A stretch of DNA of 64,000 nucleotides from Monarcha castaneiventris obscurior (Eukaryota; Chordata; Aves; Passeriformes; Monarchidae), in NCBI GenBank assembly GCA_026261815.1, contig JAMPIT010000848.1, positions 2,604,001 to 2,668,000 of the forward strand. Direction: 5' to 3'. Positions within the stretch are counted from its first letter, which is position 1, and each line of letters begins with the position of its first letter. Positions 42,489 to 51,571 of this stretch are shown piece by piece. The position numbers were made by a program, and so were the translations under genes. The notes below the pieces were generated by a model. That model ran no database searches and was not told the origin of the DNA. It worked only from the letters and a program-made list of their open reading frames with translations.

Positions 42489-42851
42489 CTTTCCAAAGTA
42501 ATTAAGCTTTGGACTGAGACTAAGCAGGAAATTAATGAAGTCCTTCCATCACCAAAAAGGAATCTGACAGTGACTTTGATGGGCCCAGGACTGTATCTGA
42601 AAGTAGAAGAGAAAATTGGACTCCAGGATGGTGTAATTGAACTGAGCCCCAATAACAACACTTTGACAAGTTGCTGCTGCCATAAATCTGAGATCTGGGT
42701 GCAGTGCAAGGGGGTTGCGTGTCCTGTCACTTCTTATCCAAAAGGATTATATGGATTACAAAACTCAACTCTTTTACTTGGATTCCTTTTTGGAGGCCAA
42801 GCTAGACTTTTCCTCATGCCCCAAAAATGTTCTCTCCTGCCATTTCCCTAG
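42489..42851 (+). other. Unidentified open frame, 120 codons; possible gene remnant
   Basis: The frame is open from just after a stop at 42486 to a TAG at 42849. I do not recognise the product. It has no convincing ATG near its start; the first ATG in frame is at 42579. It contains a cysteine-rich stretch (SCCCHKSEIWVQCKGVACPV) and looks less biased in composition than the GC-driven shadow frames nearby. A second short open frame (41904-42164) with an acidic, glutamate-rich end lies just upstream. The two could be relics of a processed pseudogene, exons of an unannotated transcript, or chance. No splice pattern links them clearly. Confidence 0.15.
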
Positions 42852-43068
42852 AAAATGTAGTTTATTAGTTGCATAAAACTCATCTAGCCAGTAAGGATCT
42901 TGATTTTTCAGTGAAAACACGCAATTTAAGTGATAGGGAAGAGCTGCTACTAAAACAGCATTTCAAGGTGATTTTGCAATTCAAAGCATTTGTGAAATTT
43001 TATTTCTGTGAGGGTGAACGGAATGCCCTCACTGTCTGTTTTCCACGGATATGTGCCTTGTATGTCCC

Positions 43069-43230
43069 TTTGGAATGGGCTGCTCAGGGAGGTGGTGGAG
43101 TCACCGTCCCTGGAGGTTTTTAAGACTGGGTGCAGCACTTGCTGCCATGCTCTGGCAAGGCGGTGTTCAGTCATAGGTTGGACTCGATGATTTTAGAGGT
43201 CTTTTCCAACTGATTCTCTGATTCTGTGAC
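43069..43230 (+). mobile_element. CR1-type LINE fragment, 3' end, plus orientation
   Basis: About 160 bp carry the typical 3' landmarks of an avian CR1 in sense: GGAATGGGCTGCTCAGGGAG, GGTGGTGGAGTCACC, CATAGGTTGGACTCGATGAT and TCTTTTCCAACTGATTCTC, finishing with a short ATTCTSTG-type tail repeat. It is 5'-truncated and diverged. It ends about 250 bp before the YWHAB CpG island, so it bounds the proximal promoter. Confidence 0.9.
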
Positions 43231-43567
43231 TCCTACCGCGAGGTCCAGACAAAGAACAGCAGCGAGAAATGGCAAGAAAACCAGGAACCATTTCTTTTGT
43301 TGCCGGAGAAGCTTCTGCACTTCCAGGCCGGAGCAGCCCCCTCCCCTGCAGTCCCACCCCAGCGCTTCCTGCGGCACCAGGGAGCTCCGAGGAGACAAAG
43401 AGCGCCCAGCGCGGCGGCTGCCGAGCCGTGAGCGTGCCACGGGCGGTGTCTCGGGGTTTCTCCGAGGAACGATTTACTGAATACGGCGGGCGGGCACCGA
43501 GAGCCGCGGGTCCCCCTCAGCGCCGGGGCCGGGCCGGGCTGGGCCAGGCCGGGCGGGCCGAGCCCCC

Positions 43568-43581
43568 GTCGCCATGGCAAC
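43568..43581 (+). promoter_or_regulatory. YWHAB: RFX X-box in YWHAB promoter
   Basis: GTCGCCATGGCAAC fits the RFX-family X-box consensus GTNRCC-N(0-3)-RGYAAC at every defined position, with a 2-bp spacer. It lies about 175 bp upstream of the exon 1 donor. The ATG inside it is not a plausible protein start and is probably upstream of transcription. Confidence 0.6.
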
Positions 43582-43631
43582 CGTCCCGCCGGGGCGGCGC
43601 GCGGGGCGGCGGCGCCCCCTGGCGCCGGAAG

Positions 43632-43744
43632 GGGCGTGCCGCGCGGCGGAAGCGGGGCCGAGCGCCGCAGGGTGTGTGCGCGTGTCCGTGCGAGCGGCCG
43701 CCGCTCCCGTCGCCTCCGCCCGTGGGATCTCAGCGCGCCGCCAG
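43632..43744 (+). other. YWHAB: YWHAB non-coding exon 1 (5' end estimated)
   Basis: The stretch ends GCCGCCAG followed by GTGAGG, a strong donor at 43745. It contains GTGTGTGCGCGTGTCC and other features that resemble the untranslated first exon I expect for vertebrate YWHAB. No ATG lies in this part, so the mature leader would have no upstream start codon. The 3' edge is supported by the donor; the 5' edge is a guess. Confidence 0.55.
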
Positions 43745-44149
43745 GTGAGGGGCCGCGCCCGGCATCCATCGGGGTGGGCATCGGCGCGGGGGGGATCGGG
43801 ATCGCCACCCGCGGGGGAGCCCGCCCCGGCCTGCCCCCGGCCCGCTCCGCTCCGCTCCACCCCGCGCGGGGAGCCGCAGGCCGCGGCGGGCGCGCCGCGC
43901 GGGGGTCCCAGCGGGAGGGTCCCCGGTTCTGCCTCGCCGGCCTGGCGTGCCCCGGCCCGGGTAACGGTGTGACCCTCGCTGGGCGGCCGCTGGCGGGCCC
44001 GGGCGGGCGGCGCCGCCCCCTCCCCGAGCGGCCGGCGCTGCCCCGCCCCGGTGAGTCACTCGCTGCCCGGGGCGCGGCCGCGCTCACCTGGGCCCGCCCG
44101 GCGGGGAGGGAGCGCTGCGCGCCCGGGGCCCGGAGCCAGCCCCGCCGCA

Positions 44150-44213
44150 CCGGGGCCGGCACTGCCCGGAGCGAGCCCACGCCGGGGCCGGCACTGCCCG
44201 GAGTTCGCCCACG
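44150..44213. repeat. 32-bp tandem duplication in CpG island
   Basis: Two adjacent copies of a 32-bp GC-rich unit starting CCGGGGCCGGCACTGCCCGG. They differ only at two or three bases near GCGAG/GTTCG. Lies at the 3' side of the YWHAB island, in intron 1. Confidence 0.8.
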
Positions 44214-47200
44214 CCGCGGCAGGGCTGGGCCGGCCTCGGGCTTCCCAAAGCCGGGAGCTCCGTGCCCAGCCCGGGAGAGCGCGGCTGCCCGGTCCGTGCC
44301 GCTGGCTGTGAGCCGGCCCACGTAGGGCCCAAGGTGGTCGTGAACGTGTATGAGCGATTTGGAAGGGAATAAAATGCTTTAATTATTATTTTCCAATTTT
44401 GATCGTTCGTGTCCGTTTGGGAATAGAGATGCGTTTAGGGAGGACTCCAGAGGGAAAGAAGGTTGGTTTAAGCCAGTCCCAGCCTACGAAAAGACTGGGC
44501 AGTAGCCCAGATCTAACGGCCGTGGGTTTTGTTTGAGGTATGTATAACCAGGTATTCATTGGGATGATGAAATGGCAGTGGCACACAATCTCTGTATTGG
44601 CATAAATGCATCTCACACAAAGATTACAATATAGATTGGTTGCTTTCAGATAGATTTTTTATTAATAGTTAAAATACCTTTTCCAGTGATAGGAAAACAA
44701 AAAAACACATCAAGCAGCACTATAAAAACTAAATTCCCATGGAAAAATATCAGAGACTTTGGGCATGCTTGTAATGTTTTGTATCTTCAATGGCTGTAGG
44801 AATACTTGTCTTTTTACGTGTTCACTAATGAAGGACACCTCAGTCAAAAATTTTAATCCTTTTATATGAAAAAGATGAGCTTACTTTTATTTTAGAACAA
44901 TAATGAGATAGAATCTGGTCTAGAAAAGAAAACAAGAACGCGCGTGCCTTTTTCTCCCTTCATATTAAAGGACTGCAAAAATATCCTGTGTATCATATTT
45001 TGTTTAATAAATTGGTACCGATAAAGTGATAGACTCGTTGCACAGATGGGCCTGGTGCAGTTTTCTCAACCTCATTATGTCAGTACCGCATGTTCTGATC
45101 TCTGCTATTTTGATGTTGAGACTTTTTTTTCCTGAGCAGGCCTGTGCCAGTATGCAGCTTTTTGTGATGCATGTGAATAAACTCGGATGAGGAGGAGTTC
45201 AGTAAATAGTTATTTGGTTAATGAGGTAAAAGCTCCTACTCTGATCCGTGTGGTATCCTAATACCAGGCATTACAGTAGTGTGTCTGTTATATGGCCACA
45301 CTTCTTGCCCCACCCTGTAATATAAATACTGTCAGTTTATTATTAACAAAAGTGATTTACCTGTGATATGAATACATTAATTCGGCATGAACTTTATGCC
45401 TGGGGGAAGATTTTTTGGGTTAACTCACTATTTCCACCTGGATTGTAGCCAAAACCAATTCTGCCAGTTGGAACAAAAAGGTGTTGCCATGTGGGTATGT
45501 TGTGCTGTGGAAGTGCCAGCACGTCTCCACCTGCAGCTGTCCTGAGCCAAGGGCCATAGGCAGGGAGCAGAGCTCTACTTTTCAGCCTGGCATTAGGAAG
45601 AACAAGGCTGCTGTCACTCAATTTAAGGTGTCCATACACTATCAGCATTCCCACATGCTATTGGTAGTGGTCATAGGCATTTTGTAATTCTCTATGGAGA
45701 CTGAAAACCATTGAGTGTCATTTTATTCAATTTTAGGAAGCAACAAGTAATGATGGCAGCAGATGGCCAGAGCAGGGTGAGGCATGGCTTTATAGAATGT
45801 TAATTTTATCTCAACATTTGCATAGAGATTTGAGCCAAAGGCCAGGGTGGATGCAGAGGAGGCTAAAGTTATGTGCTGCACAAGGTCAGCAAGAATATCA
45901 CAGCTGTGAAGTCATTTTCCTTTTTCCCTCATTGTGTTTGCAGGATATTTTACTGAACTTGCTATACCCAAGCTTCTGACAGAAGGATTTTACTGTTCAG
46001 ATCTTACCAGAGCCATTTTTTTTTCTAATCAGTTGTTTAACAATCCATGGCAGCCTTTAAGGGAACCAACTAGAGAAACACAAGTAATAAAATCAAATGC
46101 CTAATACTGCAGCAAAGCAAGGAAGGTTCCTTGCACTTGATTGAAGGAGTTGCACTCCATTTCCTGTAAAAAATAAATGTTTCAAGTGATGTCCATATGA
46201 CAGGGAATGCCATCCCCATCATGCAGATACTTGTGTCAGCATGTGTGTATCTGAATGATGGAGAATGATTTTCTGTTTATTTTAGAAATAAAGTCTCCAA
46301 CGGTCCAACGGTCTGACTCTAATTACAGAACTCTGATTTGAAATACTACTCACCTCACATGAATGTTTAATTTCAGAATGAATTGCCCATCCAGAAATCA
46401 AATAAGATGTGTTCACATATGTTGGAATATTGAGCTGCAAATTCTGTGCCAGTCTCCTGCTTCTCCTGTTATAATTTGAGTGGACTTACAGAGCTTGTGA
46501 CTGGGTAGTATGATTGCCTCCCATTTCACTGAATCTGGTTTTGTATTCCTTTCTCACAGTGAAATATGCAGGTCTGTTAACCTGCAGCTCTACTCGAGTC
46601 ATTAGGGACCAGTATGTCAAACCAATAACTACGCTGCTTTCTCACCAGTTCTTTTCTACAAAGTGGAAGTGTTTGTCTGATAGATTCTCATGCTTGCTGT
46701 AGAGAGAAAAACAGTGCACACAAAAATCGATGACTTAATTAGCATCAGAAGAACAGGTCATCAAGAGCAGCAGACTTCAGACCAACGTAAGCTTATTAGT
46801 ATTGTCCTGTCAGTTCGATATGTTACATAAGCCATATTATTTTCTGTGTCAGTTTTCATTTGATTTCTACAGACTTTAAGCACAGTTAGTTCTGATCCGT
46901 TTTGGCTTTGTCCTAAAGTGCCCATTGGCATGGGAAACAATAAAGGCTACAGAGCAGATGGAGTAAGTGCTGAGGAGTAAGCTGTAGTTCTCAAAATCCT
47001 GCAGTCATCTGAAGAGCAGTAGCTGCATGTTTTACTCCTCAGCTGTTAATGGGATGTAAACCTCCAGTTCTGGGTGTCCATCCCCTCTTGAAAGATCCAT
47101 GGGTGTACTGACTCCAGGTCCTGTTCTCAGGCTGGTCACACCATCCCCTTCTACTGCATCTTCCACTGAAGGATGCAGGCAGCTACAAACTAATGAGTTT

Positions 47201-50200
47201 TACAGGTTCTGACCTTTACCTTTGATGCTTTGAGATATGTTTCAGTCTTGTCTACACAGGCATAAAGCTTTTCTGGGGTGGGAGTAAGCACTTGTAACTC
47301 ACAGTGCCTGCATACACGCTTTTCTGCATTTGTAAGAGAGATTGAAAGAGCTCTAGGCTGTGTGGGAGATAGAGGGAAAAAATAGTAAAAAAATTACATT
47401 TTGACTGTAGGACTTCAGATGATTAAAATTTCTGGCAGCTGGTGCTATTGGCTTTAACTGCTGGGCAGTGGTTGGCATTCCCTGTTGTGAGCAGTGTCCA
47501 GCCACTGCTTTTTTGGAGTTGTGTTGGACAGATTCTTAAGAAGACAGTGTCTTAAGAATTTGAACTGTGTTGATGCATCTAATATCAGAATCTTCTGCTT
47601 AGAACAGGCAACTTTCAGGACTCCTCCATGGCTGTGATCTGCACGTCTCTGCTCCTTTTTCCTTCTTCCCTCTTTTCCCTTTGCCGCCATGGCATGGCTT
47701 TATTAGTGCTAGAATAGATCATTCCTGTCAGCCTCCTGTTCATCACCTCTGTGTGTTTTGCTCCTAGCTGCAGGTAACCTTTGGTAGATGGCTTCTGTGT
47801 GTGGCCTAGGTGTATTTTTAGCTCTAGGCTTTGCTTGTTTCAGACTGTGGCACACTGGTCCATTGTTAGAGTGTGGCTTTCATCTCCTCCCTGGGAGGGA
47901 CCAGTTATAACTGATAGTTGCTTCTTTGCCTTTTCAAACATCACTCCTTTCCTTGTATCTTTTTTCCTTCTGGCAAACACTTCCCTCTTTTGGAGCTCAA
48001 GCCAGCATAGCTCTGCAAAGCTCTCTCCAAGCTTCTAACAAGGTAAGCAATGGAGAATCAAATGAGGATTTTAAGTGTTCCTTTATGCAGCATCCTGGAA
48101 AGGAAATGATGGTAGACTTGCTGTCATTGGCAGATATTTTGGTGTGGGCAATGATTTTCTTACCACATTTAAGTTCTATTAAATCCATGTTTCTGAATAA
48201 TACTTGTGTTTCATAGCAAGCCTAACAGTACAGATATTAACACAAATTAACTAAACTCAAGCCCCTGTACACTGAATTCTTATGTCAAAACTAAGCCAGT
48301 GAAGTTCTCAGGAGCTCCATATTTAGTGATGAATTTGAGTTTCATATATGCATAAATGAATTTCATGTGCATAAATTAGTTACGTTGCTGAGGAAAGTTG
48401 CTTGATGAGAAGCAACATTCTAATCTTTGTGCTGCTATTTTACTTGTATAATTGATATGTTAAACTGGTTTCTGGATCTCTTTTATCCATTAGGTCTTTG
48501 TGCCCCCGTGTTTTCCTTCATGAGCAGTTCCCTTTGTGATTTCCTTCATGTGTCCTTATATGAACCCATTGACTGCCATGAACTGTCTTGCATCTAAATA
48601 TAAATATGTCAGTGAGCCTGATAAAACAAACTCTGCACCCTTTCAAAACTGAACTCTGTATTGTTTGTAAACGGAATTCTGCACAGATGACTTGTCTACA
48701 GATTAGACCACTATTGGCAAAGTGTAGATCAAAGATAAAACTGACCTTTCAATGGCAAAATGTAAACTCAGTTGGGACTACTTGCCTCTGCACTTCAACA
48801 AGCAGGCTGCTTCCACATAATCATCACATTCCATAGGAAGAAGAGGAGAAGATAAGATGTTTGCAGTAGAAATACTTCTAGAAGCTCTGCAGACAATGAA
48901 GAAACTAAAAATGCTCTGAAACTGTTTAGTTTCAATGTCCTGTTGTTTAAAGTTGGCTCTTGTAATGTAAAAAGCATTCTTCAGGTGTACTTTGCTCATG
49001 TTCAGATTTTAGTGAGTGGGTAGAGAAATACCACTCACAAATTACTTCCTGCCTTAAGCACATAGTCTGCAATTAATGCTGAGTTAAGGGAATGGTTTAC
49101 AAAGTTTGATAGACTCAACAGGGAAAAGTGGGATGGGTTGTCTCAAGGGGAAATGCTCCATTCATTTCCTTGGGCTTGTTCTGCATTGGTGCTATGATAG
49201 CCTTCAAAGTAGGGAGAAACAATGCACATCACAAATCCCACTTAACCTTTTCCATCATCAGGAGCTATCTGTTTGATAAGCCTGTGATAACAAATTATAA
49301 TATCCCCAGAGTAAAAGCTTACTGGGGAAGAGAGCCAAATGAATCATGCCTTACCACAAGTTGTCACACTGCTGCCCACAGTCACCCTGTCTTGTTGAGG
49401 GCATTGTTCTGAAGTCTGTGCAGCACCTTTCAATAGGTCCCAGAATCCACTGGTTTAAACACAGTGCTTGAAACAGAGCTGAACCAGAGCCCACCTTTAT
49501 TTACCAGTCTGCAAAAGGTCCCTGTCCAGGAGGCTGATTGTAGCATTGTGTCCTTACTTTGAGTGCCTTATGAGGATGGATGCATTACGATCTACAAAGG
49601 ATCAAACACAAGCAGGAGTGAGTGTGACTTGCAGATACAGAGCAGGTACATTTGGTTGCTGGGTTTGCTTCAGGAACTTTTGTGTGAAATAACGTTTGAC
49701 TTGACATCCTGGGTGGTTGGTTTTTCTTTTTTTGCTAAAGTGGAATATCTTCAGCTGGAGGGACAGAATGTGCTCATCTCAAAATAATTTTGTAGTTAGG
49801 ACTCGTCCTTGGCAGTGTGAGCAGTGTACACGCAATGGGAATTTGGGTCTGCATCTCATTGTCCTGGTTGAAGATTTGGTACAGGGGACTGGTTTTCCTC
49901 TATAGTAGTGTGGTAGGTGGCCCTTGGAGTAAAATACAAGCTGAGCAGTGTGTGCAAGATGTTCTCCATCAGAAGCCTGTCAGACTGGAATCTTCAAAGG
50001 TGAGAGCCAGGGAAAAGGCTGCAGCAATCACTTTCAGTGTGTTGATTTTTTCTAATAGGACTGTAGGTGCTTCTGTAATGAACAGAAGTCTGTGAAATAC
50101 AAATGTAAACTTACTGTTCTTGTTTGGGTTTTATTGTTCTTCTAGAAGTTGTTTTTAGGCTGTTAAGTCTCAGCCTGACAACTTATCTAGACAGTGAGAG

Positions 50201-50630
50201 CTCTGATTAGGAGTAGGAGAGCGTAATTATTGCTCAGTACTAATGAGAATAACAGCTGGATGTGTCCAAAAGTGAGCCTGTGCACCTGGAGAAATTTTAC
50301 GGATGAATTTGGGATGTCTGTAAGTTTGTGAGGTATTAAGGTCCATTTTGATAAAGGCAAAGAAACTAATTTACTTTCTCCTGTGGGCCTGGCCCTGGGT
50401 GGTACACTCATTCTCCCTGGCTTAAGCTCTTCAGTGACCTTGTGGCCATGAGATGTGTTTTCACAGCTTTGGTTGCTAAACTGCATTATCAGAAGTGATA
50501 AACAAGTTGTTTCCATATAAGCAGTTTGTTTTGTTTTGTGACTATCATATGGGCCATGTCCCATTCAGATTTTATGAATGTCAGTGTTATTTAAAAGGTC
50601 TTGAAAACCTGAGACTGCAGCCACCCTAAC

Positions 50631-50668
50631 TGTGTAGAATCGTCCATTACGATGGACGATTCTACACA
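50631..50668. repeat. Perfect inverted repeat, 16-bp stem with 6-nt loop
   Basis: TGTGTAGAATCGTCCA at 50631-50646 and its exact reverse complement at 50653-50668 enclose the loop TTACGA. As RNA in the sense of YWHAB this would make a 16-bp hairpin. It sits in intron 1, about 600 bp before the first coding exon. The flanks do not extend the pairing, so it is too short for a standard microRNA precursor as it stands. Confidence 0.9.
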
Positions 50669-51270
50669 TGATGCATATGTTAAAAAAACCCCACATTATT
50701 TTCTGGCAGAATAGTATAAATGTACTTTCCGTAGTTGCCAACAAGTGCAGCTTTCCTGGGTATGGTTTATGTAAACCCACAGAAACATCTCCTCTAACTT
50801 GCCAAAGATCTTCAGTGTCAGGAGGAGCTGTCCAGTGCTTCAGTGCTCCTTAGTAGCTGCTGTTGTATTGCAGTGGAGGGAAACAAACAACAACAAACCA
50901 ACCAACCTGAAAAAACACCAACCTGGTGGTTTCTTGGTTGGTACCTCGCCAGTTGAGCTGTGGCAGGTATAGGAAAGAGGAGAGATTCACACAGGGCTGT
51001 GCTTAATGGCAATATGACTTTTGCTGCATTTTGAAGAACGATGCTTTCATATCTTCAGGATTGTCATTAGTCATTCACATATGAAAATGATACATATTTG
51101 GCAAAAGGTCAAATACATTTTTAGGAAGAAACCCTTTGTATTACTTTATTACAGTTGATAGATTTCCCTCTTATTAATGACTGTAAGATCTGCTTCACCC
51201 TTCAGCATGAACTTCCCCAGTGCAGACAGTCGAGACATTTTTCTCTATTTTTATTCCTCGCTAATTGCAG

Positions 51271-51571
51271 GACAGCCATGGATAAAAGTGAGTTGGTACA
51301 GAAAGCCAAACTGGCTGAGCAGGCCGAGCGTTACGATGACATGGCTGCTGCTATGAAGGCTGTCACTGAACAGGGACATGAACTGTCCAATGAAGAAAGG
51401 AATCTCCTCTCCGTGGCCTACAAGAACGTGGTCGGTGCCCGTCGCTCGTCCTGGCGTGTGATTTCCAGCATCGAACAGAAAACAGAGAGAAACGAGAAGA
51501 AACAGCAGATGGGAAAAGAATATCGTGAGAAAATTGAGGCTGAATTGCAGGATATCTGCAATGATGTTCTG
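51271..51571 (+). CDS. YWHAB: YWHAB exon 2 (first coding exon)
   Basis: Acceptor TTGCAG ends at 51270; a 7-nt leader precedes ATG at 51278. The exon encodes residues 1-98, with signature 1 and the K49/R56 binding residues, and ends in phase 0 after NDVL. The donor is GTAATA at 51572. Reading on past the donor gives only a few spurious codons. Confidence 0.95.

Larger units (their letters stand above)
24614..43068. other. Intergenic desert between RIMS4 and YWHAB, no gene supported
   Basis: About 18 kb with no exon, RNA gene or intact mobile element that I can support. The left half (to about 33500) is GC-rich and gives long chance frames on both strands; the right half (about 35800-41000) is AT-rich. 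It contains a small 11-bp repeat at 35120-35150 and an unidentified open frame at 42489-42851, listed separately. Distal enhancers or a lncRNA are possible, but nothing seen here proves one. Confidence 0.5.
43480..44310 (+). promoter_or_regulatory. YWHAB: YWHAB CpG-island promoter
   Basis: About 830 bp of extremely GC-rich, CpG-dense sequence without a TATA box. It holds a perfect RFX X-box (43568-43581), a CTCF-like core (43612-43625), an ETS-type CCGGAAG (43624-43630) and a second GGAA site at about 43647, all just upstream of or within the presumed first exon. A strong splice donor follows at 43745. This is the normal architecture of a broadly expressed housekeeping-like promoter, which fits YWHAB. 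The transcription start itself is not visible. Confidence 0.8.
43745..51270 (+). other. YWHAB: YWHAB intron 1
   Basis: About 7.5 kb between the exon 1 donor and the acceptor at 51270. The first 570 bp are still CpG island and hold a 32-bp duplication (44150-44213). The rest is AT-rich, with no coding exon recognised. A perfect inverted repeat lies at 50631-50668. An alternative first exon cannot be excluded by eye. Confidence 0.7.

Noticed and set aside
43574..43972. ATG inside the X-box opening a 132-codon frame that could be an upstream YWHAB start
   Set aside because: The frame crosses the strong exon 1 donor at 43745, is composition-driven, and is not joined in frame to the 14-3-3 coding exons.
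43233..44321. Minus-strand 362-codon open frame across the YWHAB CpG island
   Set aside because: The sequence is so GC-rich that stop codons are rare in every frame; the product is a run of A, G, P and R without a recognisable domain, and the overlapping plus-strand frames are just as long.
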